NCBI GenBank assembly: GCA_016207415.1
Contig: JACQPT010000060.1
Span: 1 to 43,935, forward strand
DNA length: 43,935 bases
Reading direction: 5' to 3'
Source of the DNA: Ignavibacteriales bacterium
GTDB lineage: Bacteria; Bacteroidota; Ignavibacteria; UBA10030
Shown: positions 24,715-33,196 of the stretch, in pieces
Layout of the letters: every line of letters starts with the position of its first letter
How positions within the stretch are numbered: the first letter of the stretch is position 1
Program-made: the position numbers and the translations under genes
The notes under the pieces: generated by a model
Told to the model about the DNA's origin: nothing
Databases searched by the model: none
What the model saw: the letters and a program-made list of their open reading frames with translations, nothing else

Positions 24715-24785
24715 GCCGATTCCTGCTTTGACTCCCTCGTGCCTTCTTTTGATTTGTTTTGCGGTGAGATTAGCTGCAATGATCG

Positions 24786-24811
24786 CTAAGAAGCCGCAAA
24801 GAGCGCAAAGA
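24786..24811. repeat. GCnGCAAAG-type short repeat between convergent genes
   Basis: Two copies of the unit GCAAAGA-g-c lie head to tail in the spacer after the ZIP gene, abutting the stop of the convergent barrel-protein gene. This kind of CGCAAAG repeat is often seen between genes in environmental bacteria. No terminator hairpin with a T-run is visible here. Confidence 0.3.
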
Positions 24812-25750
24812 CTAAAAGGTTGTCCCTAGCGAAAATCGATGAAGAGCGCCAATCTTACCGTAAGAATTGAAAGCGTAGTCAAACCTGTAATCGCCTGAGA
24901 GAATCCCGCCGCCGAGCGAAAAACCTGCAAGTCCTGAACTCGTCCCGAGCTTCAGATCTTTTCTCTGCTCGTTGTTGTACCCGACCCTGAATCGCACTGA
25001 TTCGCTCATCAAGAACTCGGCTCCAAACGAAAACGAGCTCAATCGCTGCAACAGAGTCTCCTGAGACTCATTCAATTTGTGGAAGTTCAGGTTGAGGAAA
25101 ACTGGGAGATGTTCGGGCCGTTTCGTGATGCCGATCTTCACATCAAATGGAAGAGACTCCCGCACTCCTGCGTACGTTTTTAATTGACGGCCGAGGTTCA
25201 AAATGCTCGCTCCGATGGTTATATTCTCGGCGGGAATAAAATAGAGATATCCAAGGTCGATGGCGACAGCTGAAGAGCTATAACTAGCAATCGAGGAAGA
25301 GATGATTTTTATGTTTGCTCCGACAGAGCTCTCTTCATCGAGAGGCGTGGCGACACCGCCAACAATTGCAAACTCAGTCGCGCCGAAGTTTCCGAGGTTG
25401 TTTAAAAACCCGTCGGTTTCAGTGAAGGTTCCATAACTGATAAAGGTGATTCCGACGCCAACACTTCCGATTCCTTCCGCATATTGTGCGAAGGAAATAT
25501 TTCCTGCGTTTACGTCCATCACGTGCTTGAGGAATCCGACAGAGCCCGAGGGATTTTCGACGGTGGTGAGGCCGGCCGGATTGTAAAAGAGGATGTTGGG
25601 GTCATTTGTCATGGAGACGAAACTGCCGTTGAGGGCCCCGGCTCGCGCACTGACATCGTTGCGAAGAAAAGCGTAGGTGCCGGCGCTTTGCGCAAGACCG
25701 ATGAGAAATCCGGCAGAGAGACAACAACCCAGCATCAATATCCTTTTCAT
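24812..25750 (-). CDS. PorV/PorQ-family outer-membrane barrel protein
   Basis: The 312-aa protein has a signal peptide ([18 protein letters not shown]). The family start follows: [32 protein letters not shown], spanning about residues 32-63. The rest alternates short beta-strands, ending in RFSLGTTF, as for FadL-like barrels. PorV and PorQ are partners of the type IX secretion system; members of the wider family in Chlorobi/Ignavibacteria have no proven role. I chose ATG 25750; an in-frame TTG at 25768 with AAAGGG upstream is possible. It is divergent from L31 with an 86-base gap. Confidence 0.85.
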   Translation of the reverse strand: MKRILMLGCCLSAGFLIGLAQSAGTYAFLRNDVSARAGALNGSFVSMTNDPNILFYNPAGLTTVENPSGSVGFLKHVMDVNAGNISFAQYAEGIGSVGVGITFISYGTFTETDGFLNNLGNFGATEFAIVGGVATPLDEESSVGANIKIISSSIASYSSSAVAIDLGYLYFIPAENITIGASILNLGRQLKTYAGVRESLPFDVKIGITKRPEHLPVFLNLNFHKLNESQETLLQRLSSFSFGAEFLMSESVRFRVGYNNEQRKDLKLGTSSGLAGFSLGGGILSGDYRFDYAFNSYGKIGALHRFSLGTTF

Positions 25751-25776
25751 CACATTTAATCTACTCAAAATACCCT

Positions 25777-25805
25777 TTGCAAGTCAAGCCGATTTTCGCT
25801 ATCTT
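25777..25805 (+). promoter_or_regulatory. Predicted housekeeping promoter of rpmE
   Basis: TTGCAA and TATCTT lie 17 bases apart, 31 bases before the L31 start. The same TATCTT -10 box occurs before pfkA. Confidence 0.45.
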
Positions 25806-25836
25806 ATCCACGCGTGAAAACAGAGGATCTGAAAAA

Positions 25837-26058
25837 ATGAAACCCGGAATTCATCTAGCATATAAGAGAGCCATCGTTACGTGTGTCTGCGGTAACACGT
25901 TTGAAACCCGCTCTACCATCGGCAACCTCCACGTCGAAATCTGCTCCAACTGCCATCCGTACTTTACCGGAAAGCAGAAACTCGTCGACTCGGCGGGGCG
26001 TGTTGAAAGATTCAACAAGAAATACGCCAAAAAGGAGGCCCCGGCGCAAGGAACGTAA
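25837..26058 (+). CDS. rpmE: 50S ribosomal protein L31 (zinc-binding form)
   Basis: Component of the large ribosomal subunit at the inter-subunit bridge. The 73-aa protein is the zinc-carrying type: Cys16, Cys18, Cys36 and Cys39 are all present (CVC and CSNC), with the conserved [20 protein letters not shown] segment and RVERFNKKY end. The start at 25837 is behind AGAGGA; a longer frame from 25777 runs through the promoter. A terminator follows. The Cys form is usually favoured when zinc is sufficient. Confidence 0.96.
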   Translation: MKPGIHLAYKRAIVTCVCGNTFETRSTIGNLHVEICSNCHPYFTGKQKLVDSAGRVERFNKKYAKKEAPAQGT

Positions 26059-26076
26059 CGTGAACGGTTTTCACAG

Positions 26077-26118
26077 AAGCGGAATGTATCCCAGTCTTGG
26101 AATGCATTCCGCTTTTTT
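26077..26118 (+). terminator. Rho-independent terminator after rpmE
   Basis: Perfect 10-base arms AAGCGGAATG and CATTCCGCTT around an 18-base loop are followed by a T-run. It separates rpmE from nagB. Confidence 0.9.
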
Positions 26119-26165
26119 GTTTTCACAGAATTCACACACTCCAAGGGAAAAAATGGAGGAGCACA

Positions 26166-26909
26166 ATGCTTGTCATAATTAAGAATTCGTACGATGAAAT
26201 GAGCAAAGAGGCCGCAAAAATCGTGGCCGACCGGCTTCGGAAAAAACCCAACCTTGTCCTTGGGCTTGCCACCGGCAGCACGCCGATCGGTTTGTACAAA
26301 GAACTGATCCGCATGCATAAGGAAGAAGGCCTGAGTTTTGCAAAGGTGACGACCTTCAATCTTGACGAATACATCGGATTGCCGCGCACGCACGACCAGA
26401 GCTACTTTTATTTCATGTGGGAGAACCTTTTTAAATACATCGATGTCGACCGCCGTTATATCCATGTACCCGACGGCATGGCGAATGACATCGACGGGCA
26501 CTGTGAATGGTACGAAAACGAGATAAAACATCTCGGCGGAATCGACTTGCAGATCCTCGGCATTGGCGGAAACGGACATATTGCATTCAACGAACCCGGC
26601 TCCTCTCTCGGGTCACGGACGAGAATCAAGACGTTGACCGAACAAACAGTCAAGGACAATGCCCGGTTCTTCAAATCCATGGAGGAAGTTCCAAAGTTTG
26701 CCATTACCATGGGAATCGGCACCATTATGGAGGCAAAAGAAGTTATTCTCATGGCGAACAAGACGAACAAGGCGGATGCTATCAAATCGGCCATTGAAGG
26801 TCCCGTAACACACATGACGCCCGCGTCCATCATCCAAATGCATCGGAAGGCCTATGTGGTGATCGACAAGGAAGCAGCTTCGAAACTGACACATCAGTTC
26901 CGAGGGTGA
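26166..26909 (+). CDS. nagB: Glucosamine-6-phosphate deaminase
   Basis: Converts glucosamine-6-phosphate to fructose-6-phosphate and ammonia, feeding amino sugars into glycolysis. The 247-aa enzyme has the phosphate loop GLATGSTPIGLY (about residues 33-44), catalytic FNLDEYIGL (Asp67) and the active-site GNGHIAFNEPGSSL (His138, Glu143). Length is normal for the short form without the allosteric tail. The start at 26166 follows GGAGGA 6 bases upstream; the longer frame from 26097 would be encoded within the rpmE terminator. The GlmU-like gene begins 4 bases after its stop. Confidence 0.96.
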   Translation: MLVIIKNSYDEMSKEAAKIVADRLRKKPNLVLGLATGSTPIGLYKELIRMHKEEGLSFAKVTTFNLDEYIGLPRTHDQSYFYFMWENLFKYIDVDRRYIHVPDGMANDIDGHCEWYENEIKHLGGIDLQILGIGGNGHIAFNEPGSSLGSRTRIKTLTEQTVKDNARFFKSMEEVPKFAITMGIGTIMEAKEVILMANKTNKADAIKSAIEGPVTHMTPASIIQMHRKAYVVIDKEAASKLTHQFRG

Positions 26910-26913
26910 AGCC

Positions 26914-28179
26914 GTGGCCAAAGACATCTGCATTTTCGAAGACGACCACTCGAGTCAGTTCCTGCCGCTGACGTACTTCAGGCCGGTGTACAACCTCCGC
27001 TGCGGCATCTCTCCGCTCCGGGACAAAATCGTCCGCTCGTATTCAAAGGCGAAGGTCAGCCTGCATTGCAGAGAATACCTCGCCGACTACATGCGATTGA
27101 GAAACCCCGGAGTGAACGTGAACGAGATATCGTCCGATGAATGCCTCTTTGTGAACGGGCGGGTGCTGGCGGATGGATCCCTTGCGAAGAAGATCCCGCT
27201 GAACCAGAAAAGCGACGTGGTGTATGTTCACGGGGACTCGGTCGTCGCGGCGCACGTCAGCGGACCTGTCCTGAAAAAAGTCAAAGGGCGTTTAAATTCT
27301 GCGCTTACCGTGGCGGACTTTGACAGCCTTCCGAGAACTGAAGTCGACGTGGAGCTTGTGGCATACCCGTGGAATCTCGTCCATGAAAACGGACGTCAGC
27401 TGGTAAAAGACTATGAACTCTCCGTTTCATCGAAGGGAAAGAAAATACGCGGGAGGGTTCACAAAGGCGTACACCTGGCGGGGAAGGATATCGTCGTCGG
27501 CGAGGGGTCATCGGTGAAGCCGGGCGTCGTCATCGATGCTGAAGACGGTCCGGTCATTATCGGAAAGAATGTCGAGGTGTTTCCCAACGCGACGATCATC
27601 GGCCCGGTGTTTATCGGTGACAATTCATGGATCAAAGTCGGCGCACAAATTTATGAGAATACTTCCATCGGGCCTGTCTGCAAAGTAGGGGGTGAAGTGG
27701 AGGAGACCATCATCCATAGCTACTCCAACAAGCAGCACGCCGGATTCCTCGGCCACTCCTACATTGCTCCGTGGGTCAATCTCGGCGCCGACACGAACAA
27801 CAGCGACCTGAAGAACAATTACGGCACGGTGAAAGTCTACGTGAACGGCAATCAGGTGGACACAGGCCTTCAATTTGTCGGGCTGACGATGGGGGACCAC
27901 TCCAAGGCCGCCATCAACTCGATGTTTAACACAGGAACCGTGGTGGGAGTATGCAGCAATATCTTTGGGTTTGGATTTCCTCCCAAGTATGTCCCATCTT
28001 ATTCGTGGGGGGCGGCGGGCGAGACATTCACAACCTTCAGCATCGACAAAGCCATCGAAGTAGCGAGGCGCGTCATGGCTCGCAGGAAAATCGAGCTCAC
28101 GGCAACGGAAGAGAAGCTGTTTAGGAAGATTTTTGACCTGACGAGCGACGAACGCAAGCGAAGGGGGATGCCGGTCTGA
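26914..28179 (+). CDS. GlmU-like sugar nucleotidyltransferase/acyltransferase protein
   Basis: The 421-aa protein has an N-terminal half resembling the alternative Bacteroidota GlmU-type nucleotidyltransferase domain (starts ICIFEDDHSSQFLPLTYFRPVYNLRCG). Its C-terminal half is a left-handed beta-helix of hexapeptide repeats from about 200 to 370 (EGSSVKPGVVIDAEDGPVIIG, then PNATIIGPVFIGD and HSYIAPWVNLGADTNNSDLKN). The glycine-rich LAAGxGTRM loop of classical GlmU is absent. A role in making UDP-GlcNAc or another nucleotide sugar is plausible from the family and from the adjacent nagB. The start is GTG after GAGGG. Its stop overlaps the proposed CTG start of rsmB. Confidence 0.82.
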   Translation: MAKDICIFEDDHSSQFLPLTYFRPVYNLRCGISPLRDKIVRSYSKAKVSLHCREYLADYMRLRNPGVNVNEISSDECLFVNGRVLADGSLAKKIPLNQKSDVVYVHGDSVVAAHVSGPVLKKVKGRLNSALTVADFDSLPRTEVDVELVAYPWNLVHENGRQLVKDYELSVSSKGKKIRGRVHKGVHLAGKDIVVGEGSSVKPGVVIDAEDGPVIIGKNVEVFPNATIIGPVFIGDNSWIKVGAQIYENTSIGPVCKVGGEVEETIIHSYSNKQHAGFLGHSYIAPWVNLGADTNNSDLKNNYGTVKVYVNGNQVDTGLQFVGLTMGDHSKAAINSMFNTGTVVGVCSNIFGFGFPPKYVPSYSWGAAGETFTTFSIDKAIEVARRVMARRKIELTATEEKLFRKIFDLTSDERKRRGMPV

Positions 28180-29546
28180 CACAGGCGGCAGCGCACATAC
28201 TTACCCACGAGAAGCTCTACACGGGTCCCAGGGGAATTGCCGTCAAGATCCTCAACCGGGTTGAACGCTCCGACGCTTATCTGGATAAACTCCTTGACGC
28301 CGAACTGCGGTCGGAAGACCTGAACGAATTGGACAAGGGTCTGATGAATGAGATCGTTACCGGCGTGGTCCGTTGGAAAATGAAGCTCGACTGGGTACTC
28401 ATTGGGTTCTTCCATGGCAATTTTACAAAAGCGGAAACGAACATCAAGAACGCTCTGCGCGTGGCGTTGTATCAGATCCTCTTTCTGGACAAGGTTCCGC
28501 ATGCCGCAGTGGTAAACGAAGCAGTCGAGTTTATCAAGAGACTGCGTGGCCAAAAGGTGGCAGATCTGGTGAATGCAATCCTGCGCAATATCCTCAGGAA
28601 TCTTGAAAACATCCGCTATCCGGACTTCAACGAAGACAAGGTCCGGCATCTGGCCGTGGTGGAATCGCATCCCGTCTGGATGGTCCGGCGATGGATCGAC
28701 CGTTTTGGCTATGACGAGGCGAGACAGCTCGTTTCAGCCAACAACCAGCGCCCGGATCTTTCTCTTCGCGTCAACCGTTTGAAAATCGACTTCAATTATT
28801 TTCTTTCACTCCTCGATCAGCATCAGGTTCAATACAACCGTTCTCAATACCTCGATTATTTCGTTCGCGTGAAACACATGGCGGGCATCGGGGCTTCCGA
28901 GATGTTTCGACAGGGTTTCTTTGCCGTCCAGGATGAAAGCGCGGGGTTGCCCGTGCTTCTTCTTGACCCACAGCCGGGGGAGAGGGTGATTGATCTCTGC
29001 GCGGCGCCGGGGGGAAAGACGGCGTTTATCGGTGAAGTCATGAAGAACTCCGGCGAAATTGTCGCCGTCGATAGATACGAAACCCGTTTGGCCCTTGTCA
29101 AGGGGGCGTGCCAGCGACTGGGTATTGTGAATGCTCATGCGATAATCGCAGACGCAACAACAATTCAGATTGCTCCAGGCGACAGAGTCCTGGTGGACGC
29201 ACCTTGTTCGGGACTTGGTGTTCTCTCGAAAAAACCGGATGCAAAATGGGCGCGCGAACCGGAAGACCTCCTGGATCTCATCAAGCTGCAAAAAAGCATT
29301 CTTGAAAATGCCGCGAAACTCGTGAAACCGGGCGGAATTCTTGTTTACAGCACTTGCACCACGGAAATCGAAGAGAATGAGGCGGTGGCAAAGGAGTTTG
29401 TCGCGAACCATCCGGAGTTCTTCTTCGAATCGGCGCAGCCGTTCGTAAAGCCGCAACTCGTCAGTCCCGACGGCTACGTTGAGACTTTTCCCCACAGGCA
29501 CGGTATGGACGGCTCATTCGCTCTTCGGATGCGGAAAAGTTTGTAG
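28176..29546 (+). CDS. rsmB: 16S rRNA m5C967 methyltransferase RsmB, apparent CTG start
   Basis: Methylates a cytosine of 16S rRNA using S-adenosylmethionine. The 456-aa frame has an N-terminal NusB-like RNA-binding domain (GPRGIAVKILNRVERSDAYLD to about residue 160) and a methyltransferase domain. The latter has VIDLCAAPGGKTAF, DAPCSGLGVLSKKPDAKW and YSTCTTEIEENE, including both catalytic Cys. The NusB domain begins before any ATG, GTG or TTG in the frame. The first plausible start is CTG at 28176, which overlaps the preceding TGA (CTGA) and lies 7 bases after AAGGGGGA. A start at the in-frame TTG 28329 would cut off part of the NusB domain. Confidence 0.9.
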   Translation: MTQAAAHILTHEKLYTGPRGIAVKILNRVERSDAYLDKLLDAELRSEDLNELDKGLMNEIVTGVVRWKMKLDWVLIGFFHGNFTKAETNIKNALRVALYQILFLDKVPHAAVVNEAVEFIKRLRGQKVADLVNAILRNILRNLENIRYPDFNEDKVRHLAVVESHPVWMVRRWIDRFGYDEARQLVSANNQRPDLSLRVNRLKIDFNYFLSLLDQHQVQYNRSQYLDYFVRVKHMAGIGASEMFRQGFFAVQDESAGLPVLLLDPQPGERVIDLCAAPGGKTAFIGEVMKNSGEIVAVDRYETRLALVKGACQRLGIVNAHAIIADATTIQIAPGDRVLVDAPCSGLGVLSKKPDAKWAREPEDLLDLIKLQKSILENAAKLVKPGGILVYSTCTTEIEENEAVAKEFVANHPEFFFESAQPFVKPQLVSPDGYVETFPHRHGMDGSFALRMRKSL

Positions 29547-29555
29547 TCCTTCGTT

Positions 29556-29583
29556 TTGGAATCAGACCAATTCTTGTTACATT
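29556..29583 (+). promoter_or_regulatory. Possible promoter of the DUF1028 gene
   Basis: TTGGAA and TACATT are 16 bases apart, 36 bases before the start codon. The -10 box fits the TAnnTT pattern. Confidence 0.35.
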
Positions 29584-29619
29584 TTCCGCGCTCTTGCCTC
29601 GAATCAGTTGGAGGATACC

Positions 29620-30645
29620 ATGGTTACCTCAAGAAATTTTTTTGCACTGGCAGTCGTTTTTCTGTTTTTTCTCCTCGTCGTTCAACCCCCGCAAACATTT
29701 GTCACTCATCCGCTTGTTTCGACATTTTCGATTGTTGCCGTCGACCCTGAAAACGGCGATGTCGGTGTTGCGGTCCAATCGAAGTTCCCGAACGTAAGGC
29801 CGGTCGTTCCCTGGGCTGAGTCGGGCGTCGGCGCTGTGGCGACACAATCGTTTGCAAACGTCTCGTTCGGCCCTAGGGGGTTGACCCTCATGCGAAACGG
29901 GGCCCCTGCGGAAGAGGCGCTGCGTATTCTTATTGCGAACGACAGCCTGAGACAAACACGGCAAGTCGGCTTGGTCGATGCGAAAGGTAACGCTGCCAGC
30001 TGGACAGGAAACGAGTGCTTTGATTGGGCGGGGGGCGCGGCGGGGGAAAGCCGGGGCGGAAAAGGAATGATGGTGACAGGGAAGGGATTCGCGGCTCAGG
30101 GAAATATCCTGGTCGGGAAGGAAACAGTGGAAGCGCAGGCAGCGACATTTCAGTCGGTGAAAGGTTCGCTCGCCGATCGTCTTGTTGCAGCGCTGGTTGC
30201 GGGGGGAAAAGCCGGAGGCGACAGACGCGGCGAGCAATCGGCGGCGTTGCTCGTAAAAAGAAAAAACGCCGGATATGACGGAACGACCGATGATTACATC
30301 GACATCAGCATTTACGACCACCCAAAGCCCCTGCAGGAGCTGGAAAGGCTCTACAAACTCCACAAACTGTATTTCTTCAGAACGGAGCCGGGCAACCTCA
30401 TTGTTATCGATGCCTCTCTTTGTAAAGAGATGCAGGCGATCCTGAAGGACAGGGCGTATAAAGGCATGGAATTCTATGCAGGCCCGGCGAACGGCATTTT
30501 TGACGCTGCGACAAAAAAGGCTCTGCAGGATTTCATGGGCTGGGAGAATTACGACGTGCGCATTCGTGACGACGATAAGATCGACAGGGAAGTGCTGGAG
30601 GATATCAGAAAGAACTATGCGGAGTGGAAAGGGAGAAAGAGATGA
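29620..30645 (+). CDS. Exported DUF1028 protein with peptidoglycan-binding-like tail
   Basis: The 341-aa protein has an N-terminal signal (about residues 1-25) and a DUF1028 domain of the Ntn-hydrolase type (about 32-230). Landmarks are STFSIVAVDPENGDVGVAVQSKF, GVGAVATQSFANVSFGPRG and QGNILVG. A C-terminal part of about 80 residues (SLCKEMQAILKDRAYKG, then FDAATKKALQDFMGWEN) resembles the peptidoglycan-binding-like tail found on some members. No substrate is known; an extracytoplasmic amide hydrolase is an inference. The start at 29620 is fixed by GGAGGA 5 bases upstream; an earlier frame start at 29479 lies inside rsmB. Confidence 0.88.
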   Translation: MVTSRNFFALAVVFLFFLLVVQPPQTFVTHPLVSTFSIVAVDPENGDVGVAVQSKFPNVRPVVPWAESGVGAVATQSFANVSFGPRGLTLMRNGAPAEEALRILIANDSLRQTRQVGLVDAKGNAASWTGNECFDWAGGAAGESRGGKGMMVTGKGFAAQGNILVGKETVEAQAATFQSVKGSLADRLVAALVAGGKAGGDRRGEQSAALLVKRKNAGYDGTTDDYIDISIYDHPKPLQELERLYKLHKLYFFRTEPGNLIVIDASLCKEMQAILKDRAYKGMEFYAGPANGIFDAATKKALQDFMGWENYDVRIRDDDKIDREVLEDIRKNYAEWKGRKR

Positions 30646-30650
30646 AACTG

Positions 30651-30697
30651 ATAAATGGAGTATTGGAATAATGGATTAATGGAAAGTTTATTCATGG
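30651..30697. repeat. ATGGA/TTGGA-type AT-rich spacer repeat
   Basis: The spacer before the dehydrogenase gene is a run of near-repeats of a 7- to 8-base unit (TGGAGTAT, TGGAATAA, TGGATTAA, TGGAAAG). It differs in composition from both flanking genes and resembles short interspersed repeats found between genes in many environmental genomes. Confidence 0.35.
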
Positions 30698-30721
30698 AAA
30701 TTGACGAAAGTTTAAGAGACC

Positions 30722-31951
30722 TTGAAAGCGATAGTAAAACCCAAACCGATTGATGGTCGGCCGTGGCCGACGGGTTTTCAGATTATCGACAAACCGGAGC
30801 CACATGTAGAAAAACCGGACGATATCGTCATCCGGGTTTTCGCCGGAGCCATCTGCGGAACTGATGTCGGGATTTACAACGGTAAAGAATCCCTCCGCGT
30901 CATGATGCTCAAATCGCTCACCGACCCTGTGACCATAGGCCACGAATTCAGCGGACAGATTGTCGATGCCGGCAAGAAAGCAAGGTCTCATCTTGCTCAG
31001 CTTCTGATGCAGAAAGCGAAAACCGATAAAAGACTGAAGAAACGTCTGCGGGCCCGCTCAGCCGCATCATTGGCTTCTGACCGAAGATTTTTGCCGATGC
31101 TTGAATCGGAGTTTTTCAGCACGGCAGAAATGCACGTCACCTGTGGAACCTGTTATCAGTGCCGGATGGGAGAAAAACACGTTTGCAAAAACACGATCAT
31201 CAAGGGAGTCCAGGATGACGGCGCGTGGGCGCAGTATGTGAAGGTCCCGGCTGAGAATGTCCGCGTGTTCTACAAAAATGAAATTCCGCCTGAGGTCATC
31301 AGTTTCATGGATGCGCTTGGAAATGCGACGCATACCGTGATGTCCGCTCCGGTGAAAGGAAGAAATGTCGCTGTACTGGGCTGCGGCGTACAGGGACTGA
31401 TGGCCGTTGCAGTTGCTAAACATGCCGGCGCGAAACGGATCTTTGTGACCGATGCTTCTCATGAAAGCGATACCCACGAAAAGATTAACTCGACGCGCTT
31501 TGCTTTGGCAAAAACCTACGGCGCAGACCATTGCTTTGATGTTGCGCTGTTGGATGAGCGAAAAGCCTTTTTCGATACCGTGAAGCGCGAAACTGCTGAC
31601 ACGGGGGTTGATGCAGCATTCGAGATGTCGGGGAATTACAAGGCTTATAATGACGCGGCGAGAATCATTCGCATGGGTGGGATATTCTCTCTTCTCGGAA
31701 TTCCCGTGGGCACACTTCCGGTGGATTTTGCCAAAAACATCATTTTCAAAGGCATCACGGTAAAGGGGATTATCGGCAGACGCGTTTTTGAAACATGGGA
31801 CCAGATGGAGCAGCTGCTCAAATCCGGACTTGCGAAGCAGTTTATGAAAACGGGCTTTATCACTCATCAGCAGCCCATGGAAAAATACGAGGAAGCCTTT
31901 GCAGCTATTCGAACGGGAGATGCTTACAAAGTTTTGTTAAAGCCTTCCTAA
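30722..31951 (+). CDS. tdh: L-threonine 3-dehydrogenase-like zinc dehydrogenase with insertion
   Basis: Expected to oxidise L-threonine to 2-amino-3-ketobutyrate with NAD+. The 409-aa protein matches Tdh over most of its length: MKAIVKPKP start, ICGTDVGIYN (zinc-ligand Cys45), GHEFSG (His74, Glu75), a structural zinc site Cys141/144/147/155, VLGCGVQGLMAVAVAKHAGA, and the Tdh-type IIFKGITVKGIIGR. It is about 70 residues longer than usual. Part of this is a basic Lys/Arg/Ala/Leu-rich insert of about 40 residues (about 87-137) that replaces the GDRV stretch before the structural zinc lobe. The start is TTG 30722. The next gene encodes the following enzyme of the pathway. Confidence 0.87.
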   Translation: MKAIVKPKPIDGRPWPTGFQIIDKPEPHVEKPDDIVIRVFAGAICGTDVGIYNGKESLRVMMLKSLTDPVTIGHEFSGQIVDAGKKARSHLAQLLMQKAKTDKRLKKRLRARSAASLASDRRFLPMLESEFFSTAEMHVTCGTCYQCRMGEKHVCKNTIIKGVQDDGAWAQYVKVPAENVRVFYKNEIPPEVISFMDALGNATHTVMSAPVKGRNVAVLGCGVQGLMAVAVAKHAGAKRIFVTDASHESDTHEKINSTRFALAKTYGADHCFDVALLDERKAFFDTVKRETADTGVDAAFEMSGNYKAYNDAARIIRMGGIFSLLGIPVGTLPVDFAKNIIFKGITVKGIIGRRVFETWDQMEQLLKSGLAKQFMKTGFITHQQPMEKYEEAFAAIRTGDAYKVLLKPS

Positions 31952-31981
31952 TACGGATTTCACACTTTCAACCTTACCCTT

Positions 31982-33196
31982 ATGAACTACTCGGAACTTC
32001 TCTCAGGAGAGATTCGCCGGCTCGAGGAATCGAAAACATTTAAGTACGAAACGGCGTTGCGCTCGCCGCAAGGTGGCCGCGTCAAGGTCGACGGCAAAGA
32101 CCTTGTGATGCTGGCCTCGAACAATTATCTCGGTATGTCGAACCATCCAAAAGTGAAAAAAGCCGCGACGGACGGCATTAAGAAATTCGGCTACGGCGTT
32201 GCGTCGGCGCGATTTCTCTGCGGCACACAAACCATCCATCAAGAACTCGAAAAGAAAATTTCGAAATTCGTGGGGACCGAAGACACCTTGCTGTTTTCGT
32301 CGTCGTTTGCCGCCAACGTGGGCTTTTTCTCCGCTGTAACCAATGAAAAACTCGGACTCGAGACGTACAAGGATGTTATTTACAGCGACCGACTGAATCA
32401 TGCAAGCATCATCGACGGTCAGCGTTTGTGCAGGGCGGAGGTGACGGACAAGAAAATTTATAACCACGCCGACACAGGCGACCTCGAGCGCCAGCTCGAA
32501 GAGGATAAAAACAAGGATTACCGATTCCGCATCATCGCTACCGACGGCGTGTTCAGCATGGAAGGCGATATGGCTCCGCTTCAGAAGCTTGTTGAGCTGA
32601 AACAAAAATACAACGCTCTCCTGTTTGTGGACGACGCGCACGGCATCGGAGTTGTCGGCAAGACGGGGAGGGGGATAGCAGAGCATTTTGGCCAGCTTGG
32701 CAACATTGACATCATTGTGGGCACACTGGGCAAAGCGATCGGCGGCGCGGCGGGGGGATTCGTCAGCGGTTCGGGTCAGATGGTTTCCTATTTGCGGCAG
32801 AAAGCGCGCACGTATGTGTTCTCAAATTCGTTGCCGCCCTCAATTGTCATGGCATCCATGGCGGCATTCGATTTGTTGACCAAAAATAAGTCCATAGTCA
32901 AAAGATTGCACGAAAACACGGCGTACTTTCGCAAAGAAATCAAAAACCTTGGTTTTACGGTCATCGACGGATCTCATCCCATTGTCCCGATAATGCTCTT
33001 TGAAGCATCGGTGGCGCAGGATATGAGCGCTGAGTTGCAAAAGGCCGGCGTGTACATCAAAGGATTGTGGTTCCCGGTAGTGCCTAAAGGAGAGGCGAGG
33101 CTGAGAGCGCAGATTTCCGCAGCGCATACGAGAAAAGATCTTGACCATGCATTGGAAGCATTTGAGAATGTTGGCAAGAAAATGAAGGTCGTATGA
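31982..33196 (+). CDS. kbl: 2-amino-3-ketobutyrate CoA ligase (glycine C-acetyltransferase)
   Basis: Pyridoxal-phosphate enzyme that splits 2-amino-3-ketobutyrate with CoA into glycine and acetyl-CoA, the second step after threonine dehydrogenase. The 404-aa protein is a full alpha-oxoamine synthase. Key parts are ASNNYLGMSNHPKV, LNHASIIDG (His140, stacks on the cofactor), FVDDAHGIGV and the Schiff-base loop GTLGKAIGG (Lys251). Sequence alone cannot fully separate Kbl from BioF, but the adjacent tdh gene makes Kbl the better call. The next frame starts inside its stop (ATGA). No clear ribosome site precedes the ATG. Confidence 0.92.
   Translation: MNYSELLSGEIRRLEESKTFKYETALRSPQGGRVKVDGKDLVMLASNNYLGMSNHPKVKKAATDGIKKFGYGVASARFLCGTQTIHQELEKKISKFVGTEDTLLFSSSFAANVGFFSAVTNEKLGLETYKDVIYSDRLNHASIIDGQRLCRAEVTDKKIYNHADTGDLERQLEEDKNKDYRFRIIATDGVFSMEGDMAPLQKLVELKQKYNALLFVDDAHGIGVVGKTGRGIAEHFGQLGNIDIIVGTLGKAIGGAAGGFVSGSGQMVSYLRQKARTYVFSNSLPPSIVMASMAAFDLLTKNKSIVKRLHENTAYFRKEIKNLGFTVIDGSHPIVPIMLFEASVAQDMSAELQKAGVYIKGLWFPVVPKGEARLRAQISAAHTRKDLDHALEAFENVGKKMKVV

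Noticed and set aside
26097-26165. N-terminal extension of NagB by 23 residues
   Set aside because: It would be encoded by the rpmE terminator hairpin and its T-run; the ATG at 26166 has a strong ribosome site and matches the family start.
28137-28340. Frameshift or broken rsmB
   Set aside because: The NusB-like domain and all methyltransferase motifs are in one uninterrupted frame; only the start codon is unusual.
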